Below are positions 1 through 5,006 of a stretch of DNA of 5,006 bases, one piece after another (position 1 is the first letter of the stretch; each line of letters begins with the position of its first letter). This stretch comes from GCA-003244245 sp035997545 (GTDB lineage Bacteria > Actinomycetota > Actinomycetes > Mycobacteriales > Pseudonocardiaceae), in the NCBI GenBank assembly GCA_035997545.1, contig DASYIL010000113.1, positions 1 through 5,006 on the forward strand. The letters run 5' to 3'. The notes below the pieces were generated by a model. The model saw only the letters and a list, made by a program, of their open reading frames with translations. It searched no databases and had not been told where the DNA came from. Made by a program: the position numbers and the translations under genes.

Positions 1-213
1 GCTGTGGGTGATACCGATGGGTGCGTGGTTGCTCAGCACGTCCGACCGGCCACCGCCAGCCACTGCGCATGACCAGTACTCCCCCCTCCGGCAGACGACC
101 AGTGCCACGGACCCGCGGGGACTCTGTGCCCCCCGTGGCGGCTCGCTATCCAGAAGAGAGCTGCAGGCGATCCTCCGATACATCCGGACTGGGAATGGCT
201 GAGATGTCCGGTG
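1..213. other. No established gene; 3' flank of the mutase gene
   Basis: I find no gene I can defend here. On the minus strand a purine run (GGAGGGGGG, complement of 81-89) lies 10-14 bases before an ATG (complement of 68-70) and further before a GTG (complement of 61-63). Both frames stay open to the left edge, giving only 21-23 residues with no recognisable motif. The GTG frame has the better third-position G/C bias and contains SDVLSNHAPIGITHS; the ATG frame has better SD spacing but is rich in Arg, Trp and Pro. On the plus strand one frame is open from the edge to a TGA at 70-72 and another to a TGA at 200-202; neither product is recognisable. The segment also carries two inverted repeats, listed separately. 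A gene starting near 60-70 and leaving to the left is the likeliest reading, but it is weak. Confidence 0.4.
104..139. repeat. Inverted repeat (two-part stem-loop)
   Basis: GCCACGG at 104-110 pairs perfectly with CCGTGGC at 133-139. Inside it, GGGG at 117-120 can pair with CCCC at 129-132, leaving a 6-base bulge on one side and an 8-base loop. There is no T-run on either side, so it is not a classical intrinsic terminator. It lies between the mutase 3' end and the SD-like run facing left, where it could end or modulate a minus-strand transcript. The role is inferred. Confidence 0.4.
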
Positions 214-214
214 T
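180..214 (-). terminator. Candidate stem-loop at the end of the mutase gene
   Basis: CCGGAC at 184-189 pairs with GTCCGG at 206-211. ACA (180-182) and TGT (212-214) extend this to a 9-bp stem with one bulged T, around a 16-base loop. The structure begins at the last base of the mutase TAA stop (214-216). No U-tract follows on the minus strand, so intrinsic termination is uncertain. High-GC actinobacteria often use such U-less hairpins or Rho, which keeps the call open. Confidence 0.3.
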
Positions 215-1815
215 TAGAAAATCTCCGAGGGCACATAGGTGCCCCACACGTCGCGCAGCGCGTGGCACACCTCGCCCACGGTGGCGCGAGCGGCAAGCGC
301 CTGCTTCATCGGGTACAACACGTTGCTGCCTGGTTCCTTTGCGGCCTTGCGCAGCTCGTCCAGGGCACGGTGGACCGCTGCGGACGATCGCGACGAGCGC
401 AGCGCGGCGAGCCGCGCTGCGGCGCCGTCCTCGATCGCCGGGTCACCCCGCTGGGATTGGTAACGATCCTCGGTATCGAGCCGGTAACGGTTGAGCCCGA
501 CCACCACCCGATCACCGGAGTCGATCTCCTGGGCGGTGCGGTACGCGGTCTTCTCAATCTCCGACTTCTGGAAACCCACCTCGATGGCGTGCACGGCACC
601 ACCCAGCGAGTCCACCTGCTCGATCAAGGCCACCGCGGCGGCCTCGACCTCGTCAGTCATCGCCTCGACCGCGTAGGAGCCAGCAAAGGGATCCACCGTG
701 GACATCAGGTCGGTCTCGTAGGCCAGCACCTGCTGGGTTCGCAGGGCCAGCCGGGCGGCTTTCTCGGTGGGTAGCGCGATCGCTTCGTCGTAGGCGTTCG
801 TGTGCAGTGACTGGGCGCCGCCGAGGATCGCCGCCATCGCCTGCGCGGTGACCCGAATCAGGTTGACCTCGGGCTGCTGCGCGGTGAGCTGCACGCCGGC
901 GGTCTGGGCATGAAACCGCAGCATCAGCGACTTGGAGTTCCGCGCGCCGAAGCGCTCCGTCATCATCCGGGCCCAGATCCGCCGGGCGGCACGAAACTTC
1001 GCGACCTCCTCCAGCAGCGTGGTGCGCGTGACGAAGAAGAACGACAGCCGCGGCGCGAACTCGTCGACAGCCATCCCGGCATCCAGCGCTGCCTGCACGT
1101 ACTGCGCCCCGTTGGCGAGCGTGAAGGCGATCTCCTGCGCGGGGTTCGCGCCCGCCTCGGCCATGTGGTAGCCGGAAATCGAGATGGTGTTCCAGCGTGG
1201 GATCTCGGCCTTGCAATAGGCGAAGATGTCCGCGGTGAGCCGCAGCGAATGGGCCGGTGGGTAGATGTAGGTGCCCCGGGCGATGTACTCCTTGAGCACG
1301 TCGTTCTGGACCGTCCCGGTCAGTTTTGAGCCCGGCACACCCTGCTCCTCGCCCACCAGCTGGTAAAGCAGCAGCAACAGTGCCGCGGGGGCGTTGATCG
1401 TCATCGAGGTGGACACCTCGTCCAGCGGGATGCCAGCGAACAGCGTCCGCATGTCCTCGATCGAGTCGATGGCCACCCCGACCTTGCCGACCTCACCGTG
1501 CGCGATCGCCTCGTCGGAGTCGTAGCCCATCTGCGTGGGCAAGTCAAAGGCGACCGAGAGGCCGGTCTGCCCGGCTTTGCGGAGCTGGTGGTAGCGGGCG
1601 TTGGATTCGGCTGCGGTGCCGAACCCGGCGTACTGACGCATCGTCCAGGCGCGCTGAGTGTACATGGTGGGATACACCCCGCGGGTGAACGGGAACTCCC
1701 CGGGCTCGCCGAGCCGGCCCGACAGTCCCTCTGCGACGTCATCCGCGCGGTATACCGGCTTGATCCCGAAGCCCGACTCTGCTGTCTTGAGCTGCTGGCC
1801 GGTCTTGTCCACCAT
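214..1815 (-). CDS. Methylmalonyl-CoA mutase, large (substrate-binding) subunit
   Basis: This is the large subunit of a split, adenosylcobalamin-dependent acyl-CoA mutase. It should interconvert methylmalonyl-CoA and succinyl-CoA in the cytoplasm, for propionyl-CoA breakdown or for supplying extender units. Counting from the ATG at 1815, the protein has 533 residues and covers only the TIM-barrel domain. The C-terminal B12-binding domain with its DxHxxG motif is missing (full-length mutases are about 700 residues or more), so a separate small subunit of about 140 residues must exist elsewhere. Active-site residues known from Propionibacterium shermanii MutB all occur at a constant offset of 27: Y48, T50, R55, T58, R60, Y62, Q170, R180, Y216, H217, R256 and S258. 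Y62 and R180 match MutB Tyr89 and Arg207, which bind the methylmalonyl carboxylate; isobutyryl-CoA mutase has Phe and Gln there. A GTG at 1818 and an ATG at 1890 are alternative starts; the latter lies inside the transposon end. Family call is firm; preferred substrate is inferred. Confidence 0.95.
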   Translation of the reverse strand: MVDKTGQQLKTAESGFGIKPVYRADDVAEGLSGRLGEPGEFPFTRGVYPTMYTQRAWTMRQYAGFGTAAESNARYHQLRKAGQTGLSVAFDLPTQMGYDSDEAIAHGEVGKVGVAIDSIEDMRTLFAGIPLDEVSTSMTINAPAALLLLLYQLVGEEQGVPGSKLTGTVQNDVLKEYIARGTYIYPPAHSLRLTADIFAYCKAEIPRWNTISISGYHMAEAGANPAQEIAFTLANGAQYVQAALDAGMAVDEFAPRLSFFFVTRTTLLEEVAKFRAARRIWARMMTERFGARNSKSLMLRFHAQTAGVQLTAQQPEVNLIRVTAQAMAAILGGAQSLHTNAYDEAIALPTEKAARLALRTQQVLAYETDLMSTVDPFAGSYAVEAMTDEVEAAAVALIEQVDSLGGAVHAIEVGFQKSEIEKTAYRTAQEIDSGDRVVVGLNRYRLDTEDRYQSQRGDPAIEDGAAARLAALRSSRSSAAVHRALDELRKAAKEPGSNVLYPMKQALAARATVGEVCHALRDVWGTYVPSEIF

Positions 1816-1821
1816 CACGCC

Positions 1822-1850
1822 TGTATGACACACGCCGATAGTCACCGCAA
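1822..1850 (-). promoter_or_regulatory. Weak candidate promoter for the mutase gene
   Basis: On the minus strand TTGCGG (complement of 1845-1850) and CATACA (complement of 1822-1827) are separated by 17 bases, and the second box ends six bases before the ATG at 1815. Each box matches only half of the sigma70 consensus. The region before the ATG has no good Shine-Dalgarno (only an AGG four bases away), which would suit a leaderless mRNA. A promoter further up inside the transposon remnant is equally possible. Confidence 0.2.
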
Positions 1851-1890
1851 CGCGGGGAGCACAACACAGGGCATCATGGAGCCTTGACAT

Positions 1891-1914
1891 CCTCCCCGCC
1901 CTGGAAGGGCCGGG
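1891..1914 (-). repeat. Right-end hairpin of the IS605-type remnant
   Basis: On the minus strand CCCGGCCCT and AGGGCGGG form an eight-pair stem with one bulged G (plus-strand arms 1895-1902 and 1906-1914, loop 1903-1905), followed by GGAGG and ATGTCAA. This hairpin-plus-tail is characteristic of the 3' ends of IS200/IS605 and TnpB elements. In active elements it serves the transposase as the right end and forms the 3' part of the omega-RNA scaffold. What follows on the minus strand from 1883, the mutase leader, is where a guide segment would lie. Confidence 0.7.
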
Positions 1915-1921
1915 ATTCCCA

Positions 1922-2041
1922 CTACGCGACCTGGGAGGGTGCGTATTGAGCTTCGCGGTTCACGGGCCCGCCCAACGGCGAGCCTCCCGGTGCGGTTACC
2001 GCGCGTCCCGCCGCGATGGTGCGTGCTGCGTTGAGGTCGGC
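1922..2041 (-). pseudogene. TnpB C-terminal fragment (39 codons)
   Basis: The last 39 residues of a TnpB-type RNA-guided nuclease gene remain, beginning ADLNAARTIAAGRAVTA and ending in a TAG at 1922-1924. The Asp-x-Asn-Ala-Ala motif is the third RuvC catalytic block of TnpB, and the following AGRAVTA and GGPVNRE stretches are typical of actinobacterial TnpB tails. Everything upstream is gone: RuvC I and II, the CxxC zinc finger that normally precedes this motif, and the N-terminal domains. The reading frame continues to an ATG at 2164, but codons above 2041 do not look like TnpB and those above 2073 overlap the kinase gene antisense. A functional nuclease is excluded. Recognition is from motif memory and not from a search. 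Confidence 0.75.
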
Positions 2042-2073
2042 CTGAAGGACGGGGCTTTCACCCGTGATCCCAG

Positions 2074-3732
2074 GTGACCAACCCCTCGTCTCGCCTGGTA
2101 GCGGGCCGCTACCGGCTCGGCGAGGTGCTAGGCCGAGGCACGATGGGGACGGTGTGGTCGGCACACGACGAGGTGCTCGGCCGAGCAGTCGCAGTCAAAG
2201 AGGTGCTGCTGCCGCCGGGGATCCCGGACGCCGAGGTCGCCGCGTTGCGGGAGCGGACAATGCGGGAGGCCCGGGCCATCGCCGCGCTGTCGCACCCCAA
2301 CGTGGTCACCCTCTACGACGTGGCCCGGGAGGACGCGGCACCGTTCGTGGTGATGGAGCTGGTGGCCTCCCACAGCCTGGCCGAGCTGCTGCTGGAGGGG
2401 GCCGTGCCGCCGCGGCAGGTGATCGCGGTGGGGGCCGCGGTGGCGGCAGCGTTGCAGGCCGCGCATGCGGCGGGCATCACGCACCGGGACGTCAAGCCCG
2501 GCAACGTGCTGATGGCACACGACGGCCGGATCAAGCTCACCGACTTCGGGATCGCCCGCAATCCGGCCGATCAGACGTTGACCGCAACCGGTCTGATGCT
2601 GGGCTCGCCCGCCTACATCGCTCCTGAGATCGCGTGCGGCCGGCCGGTCACCCCGGCAGCGGACCTGTGGGGACTCGGCGCGACCCTGTTCGCCGCGGTC
2701 GAGGGCAGGCCCCCCTACGACGCGGGCACTGCGATGGCGACGGTCACCTCGGTGGTGCAGGACGCGGTGCCCAGGCCGTCGTGTTCCGGGCCGCTCGCCG
2801 AGGTGATCAGCGGGTTGATGGTCAAGGATCCCGCGCGCCGGATGCCGCTGTCGCAGGTACGTCGACTGCTGGGAGCGCCCCCCGAGGCGGCTGATCCCCA
2901 GCCTCCCGATGCCCAGCCTCCTGCGCGGCCCCGGCACGCCGCGACTAGCGCCCCGACTGGCGTCCCCAAAAACGCTACAGAAGCACCCGAAACGCCGCGA
3001 CGGACCGGGCAGCTCGCTGCGGACCCGGGCCCGCTGCCCTTCGCCGTCGCGTCCGATGCCGACCCGCCGGTGGCGGCGCGCCGGGTCGAGGGCACCGGCG
3101 CCGGACGCCGGGTGGTGCTGTGGACGCTGGCCGTGCTGCTGTTCTTCGGTGCCGCGACGACTGGTTTCGTCGGCGCCCGAGTCGCCGCCGGCAGACCTGC
3201 CCTCCCCAACCTGAAGACCCCCACTGCATTGGCCACAAGCACCGACCACGCCGTGCTGACGCCCCGGGTGGTCCAGGTCACCGAGCCGGACGGCACCCGG
3301 CCGGCTCGGTTCACCGTCAATGTGCCGCAGGGCTGGCCGGAGTTCCGCGAGCAGCGGGTGATTGGGAATAACTCAGGCACCGTGACGCGCTTCGTCTCAC
3401 CGGACGGGTCGGAGGTCATCGCCGTGGAGCGGGTCACCAACGTCCTGCCCACCGGCATCCCCGATCAATACCTGACCGCCTACCTCCGCAAGCTGGCTCA
3501 GGGGGTGCGCGAGCTCATCGAGACCCAGCGGCAGAAACTGGCCGCCAGCGCGCTCGACGCCACATTCCGCACCCACGAGGGGGGAGAGCTGCGCCGCACC
3601 ACCTACCTGCGGCTGGTATCGGTCAGGTCGGACCTGTGGGTGGTCTCCGTCACCGTGCCGACCGAGCGAGAGGCCGCCGGGCGCACGAAGCTCTTCGAGC
3701 CGGTGGTGGCGGGGTTCGCTGCGGGAATCTAA
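2074..3732 (+). CDS. Transmembrane serine/threonine protein kinase (Hanks type)
   Basis: This 552-residue receptor-like kinase phosphorylates proteins on Ser/Thr. The cytoplasmic kinase domain spans about residues 13-267: glycine loop G20-x-G-x-x-G25, ATP-binding K42, alpha-C E65, catalytic HRD at 137-139 with K141 and N144, DFG at 157-159, and APE at 183-185. T170 and T172 in the activation loop align with the autophosphorylated TxT pair of mycobacterial PknB, so activation by autophosphorylation is expected. A Pro/Ala-rich linker (268-345) leads to one membrane helix (about 347-368), then an extracytoplasmic domain of about 180 residues. That domain has no PASTA repeats. Its pattern (FTVNVPQGW at 413-421 and LWVVSVTVP at 521-529) suggests a compact alpha/beta fold, perhaps PsbP/LpqN-like, which is a guess. 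The GTG start is forced by an in-frame TGA at 2065 and has no clear SD. Purine nucleoside phosphorylase follows 19 bases later, so co-transcription is likely. All catalytic residues are present. Confidence 0.95.
   Translation: MTNPSSRLVAGRYRLGEVLGRGTMGTVWSAHDEVLGRAVAVKEVLLPPGIPDAEVAALRERTMREARAIAALSHPNVVTLYDVAREDAAPFVVMELVASHSLAELLLEGAVPPRQVIAVGAAVAAALQAAHAAGITHRDVKPGNVLMAHDGRIKLTDFGIARNPADQTLTATGLMLGSPAYIAPEIACGRPVTPAADLWGLGATLFAAVEGRPPYDAGTAMATVTSVVQDAVPRPSCSGPLAEVISGLMVKDPARRMPLSQVRRLLGAPPEAADPQPPDAQPPARPRHAATSAPTGVPKNATEAPETPRRTGQLAADPGPLPFAVASDADPPVAARRVEGTGAGRRVVLWTLAVLLFFGAATTGFVGARVAAGRPALPNLKTPTALATSTDHAVLTPRVVQVTEPDGTRPARFTVNVPQGWPEFREQRVIGNNSGTVTRFVSPDGSEVIAVERVTNVLPTGIPDQYLTAYLRKLAQGVRELIETQRQKLAASALDATFRTHEGGELRRTTYLRLVSVRSDLWVVSVTVPTEREAAGRTKLFEPVVAGFAAGI
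2897..2921 (+). repeat. Short tandem repeat in the kinase linker
   Basis: CCCAGCCTCC occurs at 2897-2906 and again at 2912-2921, a 15-base period that keeps frame and encodes the repeated PQPPDA / AQPPAR segment. It sits in the disordered juxtamembrane linker, where length variation is usually tolerated. Confidence 0.45.
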
Positions 3733-3738
3733 TCACCA

Positions 3739-3751
3739 TAGGCTCACGGAC
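3739..3751 (+). promoter_or_regulatory. Possible leaderless -10 box before the phosphorylase
   Basis: TAGGCT at 3739-3744 fits the actinobacterial TANNNT -10 pattern. It is followed by seven bases and then the GTG at 3752, placing a transcription start on or next to the start codon. No convincing -35 or SD is visible; an AGG at 3740-3742 is the only purine match. The phosphorylase could thus have its own transcript besides read-through from the kinase gene. Confidence 0.3.
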
Positions 3752-4546
3752 GTGATGGACCTGGCCAAACTCGCCCAGGACTCCGCAGCCGTGCTCGCCC
3801 AGCGCAGCGGGGTGCCCGCGCATGACATCGCCGTGGTACTGGGCAGCGGCTGGCGTCCCGCGGCCGACGCGCTGGGCGCCCTCACCGCCGAGATCCCGTT
3901 TGCCGAGTTGCCCGGGTTCGCCGCCCCGCAGGTACCCGAGCACATCGGGATAGTTCAGTCGGTGCTGCTGAACGGCCGACGCATCCTGGTATTGCTGGGT
4001 CGCACGCACGGCTACGAGGGTCATGGGGTGGCCCAGGTGGTGCACGGGGTGCGCACCGCCTGCGCGGCGGGCGTCCGGGTGGTGGTGCTCACCAACGCCG
4101 CCGGCGGTATCGCCGAGGGGCTCGAGGTCGGCCAGCCGGTGCTGATCTCCGACCACCTCAATCTCACCGCGACCTCCCCGCTGGTAGGGCCACGGTTCGT
4201 CGATCTCATCGACACCTACTCCTCCCGGTTGCGCGCGCTGGCCCGGAACATCGACCCGAGCCTGACCGAGGGCGTCTACGCCGGGGTACCCGGTCCGCAC
4301 TTCGAGACCCCGGCAGAGATTCGCATGTTGCGCATGCTCGGAGCCGACCTGGTCGGGATGTCGACCGTGCTGGAGGCCGTCGCGGCCCGCGCCGAGGGCG
4401 CCGAAGTAATGGGGATCTCGCTGGTCACCAACCTCGCCGCCGGTCTTACCGGAGCGCCGCTGGACCATCAGCAGCTACTCGCCACCGGCCGCAACGCCGC
4501 GGCGCGGATAGGCGGGATGCTACGGGAGCTGCTAAGCCGGGCCTAA
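3752..4546 (+). CDS. punA: Purine nucleoside phosphorylase (trimeric, PNP/MTAP family)
   Basis: This enzyme splits purine ribo- or deoxyribonucleosides with phosphate into the free base and (deoxy)ribose-1-phosphate, in cytoplasmic purine salvage. The 264-residue length fits the trimeric PNP class (M. tuberculosis PNP is 268), not the hexameric DeoD of enterobacteria. Motifs in order: phosphate loop LGSGW with S32; GRTHGYEGH with R84 and H86; TNAAGG at 114-119; GPHFETPAE with F184 and E185; GMSTV with M203; and LVTN ending at N227. N227 and E185 correspond to human Asn243 and Glu201, which read the 6-oxopurine ring, so guanosine/inosine specificity is likely. H239 sits where human His257 contacts the sugar. 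The start is GTG 3752 or the adjoining ATG 3755; a difference of one residue. It lies 19 bases after the kinase gene and ends 36 bases before a TetR regulator. The symbol follows mycobacterial usage; deoD is also used. Confidence 0.95.
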   Translation: MMDLAKLAQDSAAVLAQRSGVPAHDIAVVLGSGWRPAADALGALTAEIPFAELPGFAAPQVPEHIGIVQSVLLNGRRILVLLGRTHGYEGHGVAQVVHGVRTACAAGVRVVVLTNAAGGIAEGLEVGQPVLISDHLNLTATSPLVGPRFVDLIDTYSSRLRALARNIDPSLTEGVYAGVPGPHFETPAEIRMLRMLGADLVGMSTVLEAVAARAEGAEVMGISLVTNLAAGLTGAPLDHQQLLATGRNAAARIGGMLRELLSRA

Positions 4547-4557
4547 CGATGTTATAA

Positions 4558-4566
4558 AACACTGTT
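4558..4566. promoter_or_regulatory. Candidate TetR operator palindrome
   Basis: AACA-C-TGTT is a perfect 4+1+4 palindrome in an A/T-rich island between the phosphorylase stop and the regulator start. TetR-family proteins commonly bind AAC/GTT-type palindromes beside their own gene. The site lies five bases ahead of the proposed -10 box, inside the promoter spacer, so occupancy would block transcription. The short arms make chance a real alternative. Confidence 0.4.
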
Positions 4567-4570
4567 GCGA

Positions 4571-4583
4571 TACGCTGGTCAAG
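4571..4583 (+). promoter_or_regulatory. Probable leaderless promoter of the tetR gene
   Basis: TACGCT at 4571-4576 fits the TANNNT -10 pattern of actinobacterial housekeeping promoters. Six bases follow before the GTG at 4583, so transcription would start at the start codon. No Shine-Dalgarno precedes the GTG, consistent with leaderless translation. The -35 region (around 4548-4553) is poor. Confidence 0.45.
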
Positions 4584-5006
4584 TGCCACGACCGAAACTG
4601 CACGACGATGCGCTGCGGATCCACCTGCTCGACACCGCAGGGGAACTGCTCACCTCAGAAGGCCCGGACGCGCTGAGCCTGCGCCGGCTCGCCGCCGCGG
4701 CCGGCACCTCGACCAGCGCGGTATACGCACTGTTCGGCGGCAAGCCGGGACTCCTGCGAGCACTGTTCATCGAGGCCTTCACCAGGTTTGCGGCGCATTT
4801 GGATACGGTGACGCCCTCGGACGATCCGCTGGCCGACCTGCTGGCGCTGGGCTGCGCCTACCGGGCCAGCGCGACCGCCAACCCGCACCTCTACTCGGTG
4901 ATGTTCGGTTCGGTGCCCGGCTTCGAGCCCACCCCGCAGGACCGGGCGCACGCCGAGGCCACCTTCGCCCCACTGCTTGACGCGGTCCGCCGGGCCATCG
5001 CGGCGG
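4583..5006 (+). CDS. TetR/AcrR-family transcriptional regulator (partial, runs off the right edge)
   Basis: The first 141 residues of a one-domain-plus-sensor DNA-binding repressor are visible; the gene has no stop before the window ends. The N-terminal helix-turn-helix is clear: an alpha-1 helix (about residues 8-26), then LSLRRLAAAAGTS and TSAVYALFG (31-52), with the usual Ala/Gly turn and the Tyr-x-x-Phe recognition helix. From about residue 83 the ligand-binding domain begins, with YRASATANPHLYSVMFG (93-109), the hallmark of the WHG (TetR_C_33) subgroup. Ligand and targets cannot be read from this. Start choice: GTG at 4583, giving the usual few residues before the first helix and lying six bases after a -10-like box. 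The small palindrome at 4558-4566 suggests autoregulation. Targets may lie to the right of the window; control of the phosphorylase upstream is unlikely because the regulator's site is behind that gene. Confidence 0.92.
   Translation, partial: MPRPKLHDDALRIHLLDTAGELLTSEGPDALSLRRLAAAAGTSTSAVYALFGGKPGLLRALFIEAFTRFAAHLDTVTPSDDPLADLLALGCAYRASATANPHLYSVMFGSVPGFEPTPQDRAHAEATFAPLLDAVRRAIAA

Larger units (their letters stand above)
1884..2060 (-). mobile_element. IS200/IS605-type element remnant (TnpB tail plus right end)
   Basis: This is a decayed 3' part of an IS200/IS605 or IS1341-type element on the minus strand. It keeps the last codons of tnpB (to the TAG at 1922-1924), then the conserved right-end hairpin, ending in ATGTCAA (complement of 1884-1890). 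There is no TnpA, no left end and no body of TnpB, so it cannot move itself. The remnant fills most of the gap between the divergent mutase and kinase genes. Its outer edge at the kinase side is not sharp: recognisable TnpB sequence begins at 2041, and 2041-2059 looks like half of another right-end stem. The right boundary at 1884 is well supported by the typical terminal motif; the left is approximate. Confidence 0.75.

Noticed and set aside
211..774. Plus-strand frames opposite the mutase, up to 187 codons, also around 910-1329 and 1498-1887
   Set aside because: All are antisense to the well-supported mutase and none looks like a protein family.
2031..2059. Kinase promoter with TTGAGG as -35
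   Set aside because: At 17 bases spacing the -10 position reads GCTTTC, a poor match, and no TANNNT box lies close to the GTG.
1816..2073. Cobalamin riboswitch before the B12-dependent mutase
   Set aside because: I could not find a B12-box-like sequence or the multi-stem layout in the leader; the space is taken by the transposon relic.
1922..2164. 80-codon minus-strand frame as a complete small protein
   Set aside because: Only its last 39 codons match a TnpB tail. The upstream part is antisense to the kinase start and junction sequence, so it is a remnant and not a gene.
2128..3249. 373-codon open frame on the minus strand opposite the kinase
   Set aside because: It is antisense to a kinase with every catalytic motif. 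Its translation is rich in Arg, Gly and His with no domain, the usual shadow of high-GC codon bias.
3650..4468. 272-codon minus-strand frame opposite the phosphorylase
   Set aside because: Same shadow effect; it overlaps a clear purine nucleoside phosphorylase and has no recognisable motif.
1..5006. CRISPR arrays, tRNA or rRNA genes
   Set aside because: No regularly spaced direct repeats, and no tRNA- or rRNA-like sequence was noticed on either strand.

Overview
The window is G+C-rich throughout (roughly two thirds by eye), with strongly G/C-biased third codon positions, GTG starts and few Shine-Dalgarno sequences. Together with a Hanks-type Ser/Thr kinase and a split methylmalonyl-CoA mutase, this points to a chromosomal segment of a high-GC actinobacterium, perhaps near Pseudonocardiales or Mycobacteriales. 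The order-level guess rests on protein style only.

Layout: bases 1-213 hold no gene I can establish, but carry two inverted repeats and an SD-like purine run facing the left edge. Bases 214-1815 (minus) encode the large, substrate-binding subunit of a B12-dependent methylmalonyl-CoA mutase lacking the cobalamin-binding domain. Bases 1816-2073 form the divergent intergenic region, filled mostly by a decayed IS200/IS605-type remnant: the last 39 codons of a TnpB gene plus its 3' right-end hairpin, both on the minus strand. Bases 2074-3732 (plus) encode a single-pass transmembrane Ser/Thr protein kinase whose extracytoplasmic domain is not PASTA. After 19 bases comes a trimeric-type purine nucleoside phosphorylase (3752-4546), then a TetR-family regulator (from 4583) that runs off the right edge.

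How the parts relate: the kinase and phosphorylase are probably co-transcribed, although the phosphorylase also has a TANNNT -10-like box positioned for a leaderless mRNA. The regulator has a similar leaderless arrangement, with a small AACA-C-TGTT palindrome in the promoter spacer that could be its own operator. The mutase is transcribed away from the others and serves acyl-CoA metabolism (methylmalonyl-CoA/succinyl-CoA). Its leader now lies directly against the right end of the dead transposon.

No clearly new multi-gene system is visible. The most interesting item is the TnpB/right-end relic between the two divergent genes. It abuts the mutase leader where an omega-RNA guide would lie, and it may be a chimera of two element copies. 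Next are the kinase's unassigned extracellular domain and the clean methylmalonyl-type active site of the mutase.
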